From Salinibacterium sp. (GTDB lineage: Bacteria > Actinomycetota > Actinomycetes > Actinomycetales > Microbacteriaceae): a stretch of 7,160 nt of DNA. Of the stretch, positions 1-5,324 are shown piece by piece (position 1 is the stretch's first letter; each line of letters opens with the position of its first letter). The notes under the pieces were generated by a model. The model searched no databases. It was not told the DNA's origin and saw only the letters and a program-made list of their open reading frames with translations. The stretch is taken from the NCBI GenBank assembly GCA_025352485.1, contig JANXTJ010000025.1, positions 1 to 7,160 of the forward strand, read 5' to 3'. A program made the translations under genes and the position numbers.

Positions 1-105
1 GCCCGGGCACGCACCGCAGCCTGAGACGCACCAACGGCCCAGCACCACTGAGTAGGTTATTGCCGGGCGACGGCGGCGCCAAACTTTGCCGACACCAGCT
101 ATCAA

Positions 106-128
106 CGATGTCTCGACTCCCCACATCG
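106..128 (-). terminator. weak hairpin just downstream of the tRNA gene
   Basis: A perfect 6-bp inverted repeat (106-111 with 123-128, 11-nt loop) starts one base after the 3' end of the minus-strand tRNA. Its position suits a transcription stop or a 3' trailer structure for RNase processing. There is no T tract after it in the direction of transcription (only TT), so it is not a canonical intrinsic terminator. The rest of 1-105 holds nothing I can recognise. Confidence 0.25.
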
Positions 129-129
129 G

Positions 130-203
130 TAGGGCGGGCGGGACTTGAACCCGCGACTACCCGGTTATGAGCCGGGTGCTCTAACCAGCTGAGCTACCGC
201 CCC
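130..203 (-). tRNA. tRNA-Met (CAU), elongator type
   Basis: The minus strand folds into a complete 74-nt cloverleaf. It has a 7-bp acceptor stem (first pair G-U, the other six Watson-Crick), D stem GCTC/GAGC, anticodon stem CCCGG/CCGGG with loop CTCATAA, a 5-nt variable loop, T stem GCGGG/CCCGC with loop TTCAAGT, and discriminator A. The anticodon CAT is at 167-169. The CCA end is not encoded (the next bases are CCG), as is common in actinobacteria. The initiator is excluded because position 1 pairs with 72 and the anticodon stem lacks three consecutive G-C pairs of the GGG/CCC type. The tRNA delivers methionine at internal AUG codons. A tRNA-Ile2 read with lysidine-modified CAU has the same anticodon and cannot be fully excluded by eye. 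A possible -10 box TAGGTT lies at 238-243 (-), which would give a leader of about 28 nt, but I see no good -35 box. Confidence 0.93.
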
Positions 204-205
204 AA

Positions 206-223
206 GCGCGCCCGAGAGCGCGC
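206..223 (-). terminator. GC hairpin between the hydrolase gene and the tRNA
   Basis: GCGCGC at 206-211 and GCGCGC at 218-223 form a 6-bp stem with a 6-nt loop. It lies 33 bp past the hydrolase stop codon and 3 bp before the tRNA 5' end. It could slow or stop transcription leaving the hydrolase gene, or mark the tRNA 5' processing region. There is no U tract, and alternating GC arms arise easily in DNA of this composition, so support is weak. Confidence 0.2.
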
Positions 224-256
224 GTGGTTACTAGAGCAACCTACCGGATCGCCGAA

Positions 257-1105
257 TCAGCCCGAGGCCGCGACTGCGGCGATGAACGGTTTCACCACCG
301 CGAGAAACTCTGCGGGCCGTTCGATCCACGGGTAGTGCCCCGCCTGCTCGATGATGGCTGAGCTTCCACGCTCGAAGATCTGAGCGACGGCCACCACCGG
401 CGCCATGCCGGTGAGCCCATCCTCCGACCCGGCGATGACCAGCACCGGTGCTCTCACTCGGCCCAGCCGTGTCGCGAGATCGACGGGCGGGTCGACGCTA
501 CGGAAATCAACGGAGGCTCGGTAACTCCAGCTGCCGAGCCGCGCGTGAGCGCGTTCGGTTTCGCCCCACGACGCGTAGCCAACAGCGGCGCTGCCGCGCC
601 CCCACGCGGTCTGCTCGTCGTCGCTGGTGAGGCGCGGCCCGGTTAGCAAGATCTCCAGCGCTCGCGCGTAGCCGGGCTCGCCCGCACGTCGCGCACGAAT
701 CTCGGCGCTGTCTGGTGCGACATCGACAAGGTTGTCGGCGGGCGGGGTGACCAAGACGAGACCGGCGATCCTGCCGGGATATTGGCTCGCATAAGCCAGC
801 GCTAGTCGCGTGCCAGCGGAGTGGGCCACGATCACCACACGCTCGACCCCGAGCTGCTCACGAAGCGCCTCCAGGTCGTAGGCCTGATGCCAGGAAGAGC
901 CGAGCTGAGGGTCAAGCGGGACCGGCGACATCCCCACACTGCGAAGGTGCGGCACGACCGTGCGGTAGCCCACGCCTGCTCCCCCGAAGTCGGCGAGGTA
1001 GTCCGGGTGGCGGCCAGGGCCACCGCCCAAATAGATGAGAGCTTCGCCGCTGCCGCGGTCGTCATAGTAGAGAGCGCTGCCGTCCGCGCCCACGTAGGTG
1101 GCCAT
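257..1105 (-). CDS. alpha/beta-fold hydrolase
   Basis: A 282-residue soluble enzyme with the usual alpha/beta-hydrolase layout. The oxyanion-hole segment GGGPG is at residues 27-31, as in the proline iminopeptidase/epoxide hydrolase-like branch. The nucleophile elbow is AHSAG with Ser96, the acid is probably Asp229 in AGSEDG, and the base is His257 in QAGHYPW. Residues of about 120-215 form the variable lid that sets substrate choice. The length is normal for the family. The substrate cannot be read from the sequence; esterase, peptidase, haloalkane or epoxide activities are all possible. Two positions are unusual: the elbow begins with Ala instead of Gly, and the region that normally reads D-x-R-G-x-G-x-S reads HLRSVGMS (53-60). 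I chose the ATG at 1105 because the family fold begins right after it and a TANNNT box lies just upstream. An in-frame start at 1168 would add 21 unrelated residues and run across the divergent gene. There is no signal peptide, so it should be cytoplasmic. Confidence 0.88.
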   Translation of the reverse strand: MATYVGADGSALYYDDRGSGEALIYLGGGPGRHPDYLADFGGAGVGYRTVVPHLRSVGMSPVPLDPQLGSSWHQAYDLEALREQLGVERVVIVAHSAGTRLALAYASQYPGRIAGLVLVTPPADNLVDVAPDSAEIRARRAGEPGYARALEILLTGPRLTSDDEQTAWGRGSAAVGYASWGETERAHARLGSWSYRASVDFRSVDPPVDLATRLGRVRAPVLVIAGSEDGLTGMAPVVAVAQIFERGSSAIIEQAGHYPWIERPAEFLAVVKPFIAAVAASG

Positions 1106-1110
1106 ACGGC

Positions 1111-1116
1111 AATGTA
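1111..1116 (-). promoter_or_regulatory. putative leaderless -10 box for the hydrolase gene
   Basis: TACATT on the minus strand is followed by 5 nt and then the ATG at 1105. No Shine-Dalgarno sequence precedes this ATG. In actinobacteria a TANNNT box about 6 nt ahead of a start codon commonly marks a leaderless transcript. There is no convincing -35 box. The opposite strand has a partly overlapping TACGCT at 1115-1120 that could serve the divergent small gene, starting near its second ATG at 1129. Confidence 0.4.
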
Positions 1117-1122
1117 CGCTCA

Positions 1123-1335
1123 ATGAGTATGAGCACAGAACCAGTGCAGGGCGGTCAAGATTCGGCAACCGACGATGACAAGATCGAAGGGATCATCGCG
1201 CAAACGCGCGGCGACATCTCGCAGGGCAGCGTCAGCGACGTTGCCGAAGCGCTCCAGCAGCGCTTCCTCGATTCACAGCTCGAGCTGAGCCTAGAGCGGT
1301 TCGCCCGAGCGCTGGCCGCAACGAACGCCGACTAA
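1123..1335 (+). CDS. small acidic protein of unknown function
   Basis: A 70-residue protein with no recognisable family motif. Residues of about 20-66 look like a compact helical domain (EGIIAQTRGDI, then a predicted run through VAEALQQRFLDSQLELSLERFARAL), while the first 20 residues are polar, acidic and probably disordered. It has no membrane segment, signal peptide or cysteines. It is probably real because its codons have the same GC-rich third positions as the neighbouring genes, and because it fills the gap between a divergent and a convergent gene with little space to spare. A second in-frame ATG at 1129 (MSTEP...) may be the true start: neither ATG has a Shine-Dalgarno sequence, and TACGCT at 1115-1120 lies 8 nt before 1129 but only 2 nt before 1123. 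It is divergent from the hydrolase gene with 17 bp between start codons, so the two may be co-regulated. No function can be assigned. Confidence 0.65.
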   Translation: MSMSTEPVQGGQDSATDDDKIEGIIAQTRGDISQGSVSDVAEALQQRFLDSQLELSLERFARALAATNAD

Positions 1336-1364
1336 CGCCGCATCGCCGCCGAACTGCCCCCAGC

Positions 1365-1390
1365 ACGCCGAACGCGAACTAGCGCGGCGT
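1365..1390. terminator. possible bidirectional terminator between convergent genes
   Basis: ACGCCG (1365-1370) pairs with CGGCGT (1385-1390). After a 2-nt bulge, CGC (1373-1375) pairs with GCG (1382-1384), closing a 6-nt loop. This gives nine base pairs in the 43-bp gap between the small plus-strand gene (stop at 1335) and the minus-strand glycosyltransferase gene, overlapping the stop of the latter. Its position suits a shared terminator. It lacks a clear U tract on either side, so this is a structural suggestion only. Confidence 0.3.
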
Positions 1391-2632
1391 CTTGCTCTTG
1401 GCCGGGGAGCCGACGCCCGCCGACACCGGCTCGCCGCGGTAGAGGCTCTCAAAAGTGTCTAGGGTGCGCTGAATGTCATGCATTTGCACGATCCGCACGC
1501 TCTCCTGCTTAAACGCCAACAGCTCGTCGTTCGGCAGCGTGAGCACCTTCGTGAGCTTCTCGGCCAGTTCTGCAACATTGCCGGGCTCGAACAGGTAACC
1601 GTTCTCGCCATCATGAATCAGGTGCGGCAGTGCCATGGCGTCTGCTCCCACGATGGGCAGGCCGCTGGCCATCGCTTCCATCGTTGAAATGGACTGCAGT
1701 TCGGCCGTCGACGGCATCGCGAAGACTTTCGCGCGCTGCAGCGCTTTGCGCAGGTAGGACTCGTCGACGTAGCTGGTGAACTTCACCCGGGCGGAAACGC
1801 CCAGGCTGCTCGCGAGGGCCTTCAGGGCGTTCTCCTGGTCGCCACCGCCGACAAGCTCGAGCCGGGCATCCAGTGCGGGATCAAGCGTCGCGAAGGCCCG
1901 CAGGAGCTTGTCGATGTTCTTCTCGACGACCATGCGGCCCAGAAACACAATGAGGTTGGGCTTATCCAGATCCATGTTCGGGACGTACTGCCCGGTGTCG
2001 AGCCCGCACGAAATAGCGAGCACATTCTTCACCGACGTGTGTGCCTCGAGGTACTCGGCGGCGCGCTCGGTGGGGGTCGTGACCCGCTCGGCACGACCGA
2101 AGGAACGGGCCGCGGCATTCCAGGCCATCTGGATCGCCTTGGGCTTCAGAAACGGCGGCAGAATCGCGGTGTACTCGAGGAGATTCTCGGGCATGACGTG
2201 GTTGGTGCCAATCAGCCGGATGCCGCGCTTGGCACCTTCGATGGTCAAGCCTCGCCCGATAATGACGTGCGACTGGAAATGCACCACGTCCGGTTCGATC
2301 AGGTCGAGAATCTTGGCGCTGTTCTGCTTGATGCGCCACGGCAACGAAAACCGCAGCCAGGGATGGGGATACCATCGCCACGAATAGATCCGATGCACGG
2401 TCATCCTCTGACCCTCGTGCTCCTCGGTGCGAGCACCCAGTTTGGTGTTCGAGAACGAGGGTGCCGCGACGTGCACGTCGTGGCCACGCTCGACGAGCCC
2501 CGCCGCCAGTCGGGCTATGAAGCTGGCCGCACCGTTGATCTCCGGCCAGAACGTGTCGGCCCCTATCAAAATTTTGAGGCGAGGTTTGCCCTCGTGGGGC
2601 GAATGTCTGGCGGCGTCTGGCACGCGGTACAA
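1379..2632 (-). CDS. GT4-family glycosyltransferase
   Basis: A 417-residue retaining glycosyltransferase of the GT-B fold, family GT4. The N-terminal acceptor domain starts at about residue 19 (LKILIGADTF) and carries the typical INGAASFIARLAAGLVERGH glycine-rich segment (32-51). TNHVMPENLLEY (143-154) resembles enzymes that glycosylate membrane lipids. The C-terminal nucleotide-sugar domain has LGRMVVEKN (231-239), VGGGDQ (261-266) and the E-x7-E motif with Glu311 and Glu319 before AMASGLPIVGA. The basic C-terminal tail (AKSKTPR) and hydrophobic or aromatic stretches (WRWYPHPWLRF, 86-95) fit peripheral membrane attachment. A diacylglycerol or phosphatidylinositol sugar transferase is plausible, but donor and acceptor are unknown. 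The start is TTG at 2632, preceded by AGGG that overlaps the TAG stop of the upstream membrane protein gene. A GTG three codons later is the alternative, but its spacing of 13 nt is poor. The gene follows the membrane protein gene by 6 bp and is probably co-transcribed and translationally coupled. Confidence 0.9.
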   Translation of the reverse strand: MYRVPDAARHSPHEGKPRLKILIGADTFWPEINGAASFIARLAAGLVERGHDVHVAAPSFSNTKLGARTEEHEGQRMTVHRIYSWRWYPHPWLRFSLPWRIKQNSAKILDLIEPDVVHFQSHVIIGRGLTIEGAKRGIRLIGTNHVMPENLLEYTAILPPFLKPKAIQMAWNAAARSFGRAERVTTPTERAAEYLEAHTSVKNVLAISCGLDTGQYVPNMDLDKPNLIVFLGRMVVEKNIDKLLRAFATLDPALDARLELVGGGDQENALKALASSLGVSARVKFTSYVDESYLRKALQRAKVFAMPSTAELQSISTMEAMASGLPIVGADAMALPHLIHDGENGYLFEPGNVAELAEKLTKVLTLPNDELLAFKQESVRIVQMHDIQRTLDTFESLYRGEPVSAGVGSPAKSKTPR

Positions 2633-2640
2633 CGTACCCT
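2626..2640 (-). promoter_or_regulatory. ribosome binding site and start-codon hairpin of the glycosyltransferase gene
   Basis: On the minus strand the upstream stop and the Shine-Dalgarno sequence are merged (TAGGG). AGGG (2640-2637) lies 4 nt before the TTG start at 2632. GGTAC (2638-2634) and GTACC (2630-2626) are perfect complements around a 3-nt loop, so the start codon falls within a 5-bp hairpin that also takes in two G residues of the Shine-Dalgarno sequence. A ribosome ending translation of the upstream gene would melt this structure, which suggests coupled translation. Confidence 0.5.
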
Positions 2641-3619
2641 AAGGGCGCAGCGGGGCCGCGTCGGCGAGCGGTGATTCGATGCTGAGGCGCGGATTATTGC
2701 GCGACAGCGAGATCACCCCGTAGATGGCAGCCGCGGCCGCCACGGCAAAGGCGATGATCGCCCAGACCGGCGCCCCTGCCGCCTCACCGAGCACCACGAT
2801 GCCAATAGATACCGCGACCAGCGGGTCGATCACGGTGAGCCCGGCGACCACAATATCCGGCGGGTTCGACGAGTGCGCTGTCTGCACGAAATAAGTGCCG
2901 AGCAGGCCAGCCGCTGCCAGCCCCACGAGGCACATCAGGGTGAGGATGTCGGTGGCATCGACCTGAAAATCGCCCACCGCAATCGTCTTCACCCTGTCAA
3001 TCACGACCTTGGCGAGCGTCACCACGAAACCGAACAGCACCCCGGCGGCGATCACGTAAAAAATGGGCCGCGGCTTGCGCTGGCGCATCATGATGAAGAG
3101 AGTGATGAAGGCCGCGAGCACGATCGCGAGTAGAACCAACACCGTCGCGAGCTGGGTTGCGGTAATCGGATGCGACTGCCCAAAGAATGCGGCGATCGCT
3201 ACGAAACAGCCGACGCCCAGCACCGCGATCACGATCGAGCGGATATCGACCCGGTCGAGCGGTACCTTCGTGACCCGGGAGTTGACGATCGCGGTGACCA
3301 CCAGAGCGACGGCGCCCAGCGGCTGAACCACAATGAGGGGCGCAAAACTCAGGCTGGTGAGCTGAAGCACCATTGCGACGCCCAACAGGAGGGTGCCAAT
3401 CACCCAAGAGGGCCGGCCCAGCAGTGCCCGAAGCTGACGGAGACTGAGCCCGGTGTGAGTTTGGCCCGCAGACGCCGCGTTGACGCGCGTGACCCCGTGG
3501 TGTTGAAACTGGGTGCCGATGGCCAGGATGACGGCCGCGATCACGGCCAGCAAGATGCCGATCCCTGACGTGGTCGGAAGGTCCAGCTGGCTGCTGATGA
3601 AAGTGAGTTCCGGCGGCAC
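2639..3619 (-). CDS. DMT-superfamily / NIPA-like multi-pass membrane protein
   Basis: A 326-residue integral membrane protein with about nine hydrophobic segments, near residues 18-36, 72-90, 94-113, 127-146, 155-177, 186-206, 226-246, 257-277 and 284-303. It shows the internal duplication expected of EamA/DMT transporters: the segment around FAPLIVVQPLGAVALVVTAIV in the first half and that around PPDIVVAGLTVIDPLVAVSI in the second each carry a Pro-containing membrane helix. The length and the FQHHGV start resemble the NIPA-like branch annotated as magnesium or metabolite transporters. The substrate is not readable. Tight linkage to a glycosyltransferase raises the possibility that it moves a lipid-linked sugar or other envelope precursor, as the DMT proteins ArnE/ArnF do, but this is inference. 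The GTG start at 3619 lies 6 nt after TAGATT, with no Shine-Dalgarno sequence, so translation is probably leaderless. The C-terminal 20 or so residues are hydrophilic. Confidence 0.85.
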   Translation of the reverse strand: MPPELTFISSQLDLPTTSGIGILLAVIAAVILAIGTQFQHHGVTRVNAASAGQTHTGLSLRQLRALLGRPSWVIGTLLLGVAMVLQLTSLSFAPLIVVQPLGAVALVVTAIVNSRVTKVPLDRVDIRSIVIAVLGVGCFVAIAAFFGQSHPITATQLATVLVLLAIVLAAFITLFIMMRQRKPRPIFYVIAAGVLFGFVVTLAKVVIDRVKTIAVGDFQVDATDILTLMCLVGLAAAGLLGTYFVQTAHSSNPPDIVVAGLTVIDPLVAVSIGIVVLGEAAGAPVWAIIAFAVAAAAAIYGVISLSRNNPRLSIESPLADAAPLRP

Positions 3620-3625
3620 TCGTCG

Positions 3626-3631
3626 AATCTA
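3626..3631 (-). promoter_or_regulatory. -10 box for the membrane protein-glycosyltransferase operon (leaderless)
   Basis: TAGATT on the minus strand is followed by exactly 6 nt (CGACGA) and then the GTG at 3619. This places the expected transcription start on the first base of the start codon, the usual form of an actinobacterial leaderless promoter. No Shine-Dalgarno sequence and no clear -35 box are visible. With a 17-bp spacer, the -35 position would fall at 3649-3654, on top of the -10 box of def. Confidence 0.6.
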
Positions 3632-3647
3632 CCCTTTTGCGGCCCGA

Positions 3648-3653
3648 TATTCT
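3648..3653 (+). promoter_or_regulatory. -10 box for def (leaderless)
   Basis: TATTCT is followed by exactly 6 nt (GGGTGA) and then the ATG at 3660, the same spacing as on the opposite strand. The GGGTGA directly abuts the ATG and is too close to act as a Shine-Dalgarno sequence, which supports a leaderless transcript. With a 17-bp spacer the -35 position would fall at 3625-3630 (GAATCT, no match to consensus), over the -10 box of the divergent gene. Confidence 0.6.
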
Positions 3654-3659
3654 GGGTGA

Positions 3660-4226
3660 ATGGCCGTTCTTCCCATCCTGATTACCGGCGATCCCGTGCT
3701 GCACGAGGTCGCGCAACCCGTCACCGTTTTCGACGAGGCCCTCACCCGGCTCGTCGCGGACATGTTTGACACGATGACGGAAGCACCCGGCGTGGGGTTG
3801 GCGGCCCCCCAGGTCGGCGTTGGCCTTCGGCTCTTCGTTTTTCACTGGACGGATGACACCGACACGCTCTATCGGGGTGTCGCCATCAATCCCGAACTCT
3901 GGTTGAGCCCCACCCCGATTGGCGACCCTGACGAGGATGACGAGTCGGAAGGCTGCCTCTCGCTGCCCGGTGAGCGATTCGGGTTGCGACGGGCGCCGCT
4001 GGCGACGCTGCGCGCGATTGACCTCGACCAGCGGCCATACGAGATCAAAGCGGAGGGTTGGCTGGCCCGCATCTTCCAGCACGAGTACGACCACCTCGAC
4101 GGTGTTCTCTACGCCGACCGGCTGGCCCACGCGCCGGCAAAAGCCGTCGCCAAGAGCATCAAGAAAAAGGGCTGGGGCGAGCCCGGCCTGTCCTGGCTAC
4201 CGGGCACCGATCACCTCGAGGACTAG
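3660..4226 (+). CDS. def: peptide deformylase
   Basis: A 188-residue metal-dependent enzyme that removes the N-formyl group from the starting methionine of new proteins as they leave the ribosome. All three family motifs are intact: GVGLAAPQ (44-51), EGCLS (97-101, metal ligand Cys99) and HEYDH (141-145, ligands His141 and His145, catalytic Glu142), the last continuing into LDGVLYADR. The length is typical. The loop before EGCLS is extended and acidic (DPDEDDES, 89-96), and the C-terminal tail is basic and then ends GWGEPGLSWLPGTDHLED, a long tail of the kind seen in actinobacterial enzymes. It is monocistronic here: the next gene converges on it after 10 bp. It is not next to fmt, its common partner elsewhere, so a second def copy near fmt is possible in this genome. 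The ATG at 3660 is chosen because it begins the family alignment and has a -10 box at the leaderless distance. Confidence 0.97.
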   Translation: MAVLPILITGDPVLHEVAQPVTVFDEALTRLVADMFDTMTEAPGVGLAAPQVGVGLRLFVFHWTDDTDTLYRGVAINPELWLSPTPIGDPDEDDESEGCLSLPGERFGLRRAPLATLRAIDLDQRPYEIKAEGWLARIFQHEYDHLDGVLYADRLAHAPAKAVAKSIKKKGWGEPGLSWLPGTDHLED

Positions 4227-4236
4227 CCGCCGATCC

Positions 4237-4542
4237 TCAGGTCAGCAGCCGGATGAGCGCCGCGGTGGTCGCGGCCGCTGCCACCACCACGATGAAGGGT
4301 GCCCGCACCGCGAGCAGCCCCGCCGCCACGATCAGGGCAGGAACTCGCGCGTCGAACACGATCCGAGTGCCAGCCCCCAGCGTCTGCACCACAATCAGCG
4401 CCGCGAGAAGCGCCACGGTCATCAGGTTGGCGATTCGCGCAGGGCGGGGGCGCTCGAGCAGGCTGGGCGGCACGAGATAGCCCGCCAACTTGAGCGCGAA
4501 CACCGCAATAGAGGCGAGGATGATGATCTGCCAGCTGGTCAC
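4237..4542 (-). CDS. azlD: AzlD-type subunit of a branched-chain amino acid exporter
   Basis: A 101-residue membrane protein with four hydrophobic segments (about 4-24, 38-58, 66-80 and 82-99). It carries the AzlD signature ALKLAGYLVP (16-25) near the N-terminus and a central arginine/proline cytoplasmic loop (ERPRPAR, 30-36). AzlD is the small partner of AzlC; together they export branched-chain amino acids or analogues, as shown for Bacillus azlCD and the related BrnFE and YgaZH systems. The start is GTG at 4542, which shares bases with the TGA stop of azlC (GTGA, a 4-bp overlap), a standard sign of coupled translation in fixed stoichiometry. A longer reading beginning at 4608 would add 22 polar, arginine-rich residues overlapping azlC and is unlikely. 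The gene ends 10 bp from the convergent def gene, with no convincing terminator in between. Confidence 0.9.
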   Translation of the reverse strand: MTSWQIIILASIAVFALKLAGYLVPPSLLERPRPARIANLMTVALLAALIVVQTLGAGTRIVFDARVPALIVAAGLLAVRAPFIVVVAAAATTAALIRLLT

Positions 4543-5279
4543 GGAAACCCGTCTTCCCCGAGGTCGAGCTGCTGCATTGCCGGCAGCGGATCTTTCGGGC
4601 CGAGCCAATTGGTGAGGCCGACGACCACGGCGACCAGCGCGGCCGCCAGCACCGGGAGTCCGGGCGGTAACGCCGGGGTGAGCAGGGCGGCAACCACGGC
4701 CGCTCCCACTGCGACGGCGATCGGCTGCATCGACTTGAGGCGGGGCCAGATGAGGCCGAGGAAGGCGGCGGCGGCCGCGGCATCCAAACCGTACTGGCTC
4801 ACGTCACCGAGCAGATTGCCGATCAGCGCGCCGATTAGCGTCGCCAGGTTCCAGCCCAGGTAGATGATGGCTCCGGTCCACCAGAATCCCGCACGCTGGC
4901 CTTCGGGGGTGGTCTGCGCCGCCGACACGGCCGTCGATTCGTCGATCGTCCAGTGCGCGGCCAGCAGCGTGCGCGGCCAGCGGCCACCGACGACGGGAGC
5001 CATCCGAATCGCATACAGCGCGTTTCGAGTGCCGAGTAGCGTGCTACTGGCGATGGCGGCGACACCCGCAGCCGTGCCGCCGGACGCCAGAATACCGATC
5101 ACCGCGAACTGTGACCCACCCGAGAACATCAGCAGGCTCAGCACGCAGGTCTGCACGATGTCGAGGCCGGCGGTCACCGCGAGCGCACCGAAGGAGATGC
5201 CGTAGGCGGAGACCGCGATGCCCACCGCGACGCTGGCGCGGATTGCCGCTTTGTGCTGGGAACTGCGGGCGGTACTCAC
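4539..5279 (-). CDS. azlC: AzlC family branched-chain amino acid permease
   Basis: A 246-residue integral membrane protein, the large subunit of the AzlCD exporter. Family features are AYGISFGALAVTAGL (25-39), the highly typical MFSGGSQFAV (51-60), GTRNALYA (83-90), the conserved WTIDES segment (110-115) and GLDAAAAAAFLGLIWPRL (164-181). Hydrophobic stretches fit the usual seven or so transmembrane helices. The C-terminus is short and acidic (DLGEDGFP). The start is GTG at 5279, with a strong purine-rich Shine-Dalgarno sequence ending 7 nt upstream. It lies 42 bp downstream of the response regulator stop codon on the same strand, so it could be read through from the two-component operon or have its own promoter in that gap. 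The protein should act in the cytoplasmic membrane to relieve excess amino acids. The exact substrate is inferred from the family. Confidence 0.93.
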   Translation of the reverse strand: MSTARSSQHKAAIRASVAVGIAVSAYGISFGALAVTAGLDIVQTCVLSLLMFSGGSQFAVIGILASGGTAAGVAAIASSTLLGTRNALYAIRMAPVVGGRWPRTLLAAHWTIDESTAVSAAQTTPEGQRAGFWWTGAIIYLGWNLATLIGALIGNLLGDVSQYGLDAAAAAAFLGLIWPRLKSMQPIAVAVGAAVVAALLTPALPPGLPVLAAALVAVVVGLTNWLGPKDPLPAMQQLDLGEDGFP

Positions 5280-5286
5280 GGACGAA

Positions 5287-5297
5287 CCCCCTCCCCC
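5287..5297 (-). promoter_or_regulatory. azlC ribosome binding site with adjacent hairpin
   Basis: On the minus strand GGGGGAGGGGG ends 7 nt before the GTG at 5279, the strongest Shine-Dalgarno sequence in the window and in contrast to the leaderless genes. Just upstream, CCCGC (5307-5303) and GCGGG (5299-5295) form a 5-bp stem with a 3-nt loop that would hide three of the G residues. This could slightly tune initiation but may be chance in GC-rich DNA. Confidence 0.6.
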
Positions 5298-5318
5298 GCG
5301 GCGCGGGCTCGAAGGCAG

Positions 5319-5324
5319 ACTCTA
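5319..5324 (-). promoter_or_regulatory. possible internal -10 box for azlCD
   Basis: TAGAGT on the minus strand overlaps the TAG stop codon of the response regulator gene. A start about 7 nt later would give an azlC leader of roughly 33 nt containing its Shine-Dalgarno sequence. At a 17-bp spacer the -35 position reads TCGGTA, only three of six matches to TTGACA. If real, azlCD could be transcribed separately from the two-component operon. Confidence 0.25.

Noticed and set aside
130..203. The tRNA gene as an integration site for a mobile element
   Set aside because: No integrase gene, no second copy of the tRNA 3' end and no composition break are visible in the window.
1106..1168. A longer hydrolase start at 1168
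   Set aside because: The extra 21 residues do not belong to the fold, are not a convincing signal peptide, and would overlap the start of the divergent gene. The ATG at 1105 has a better-placed -10 box.
1776..2674. Plus-strand open frames antisense to the glycosyltransferase gene
   Set aside because: The minus-strand frame has complete GT4 motifs across both domains. The antisense products have no recognisable features and no ribosome binding site or promoter.
2997..4130. A 377-codon open frame on the minus strand crossing the membrane protein gene, the divergent spacer and def
   Set aside because: It lies antisense to def and out of frame within the membrane protein gene, both of which have clear family motifs. 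Its translation is rich in Arg, Gly, His and Pro with no domain, as expected from off-frame reading of GC-rich codons.
4218..4238. GAGGA/TCCTC inverted repeat between the ends of def and azlD as a terminator
   Set aside because: It is only 5 bp with an 11-nt loop and no U tract, and mostly lies inside the two stop-codon regions. It is too weak to call.
3919..4863. A 314-codon open frame on the plus strand over the end of def, azlD and the end of azlC
   Set aside because: It is out of frame with def and antisense to azlCD. It is a low-complexity Arg/Ser/Ala-rich product with no motif, so it is a composition artefact.
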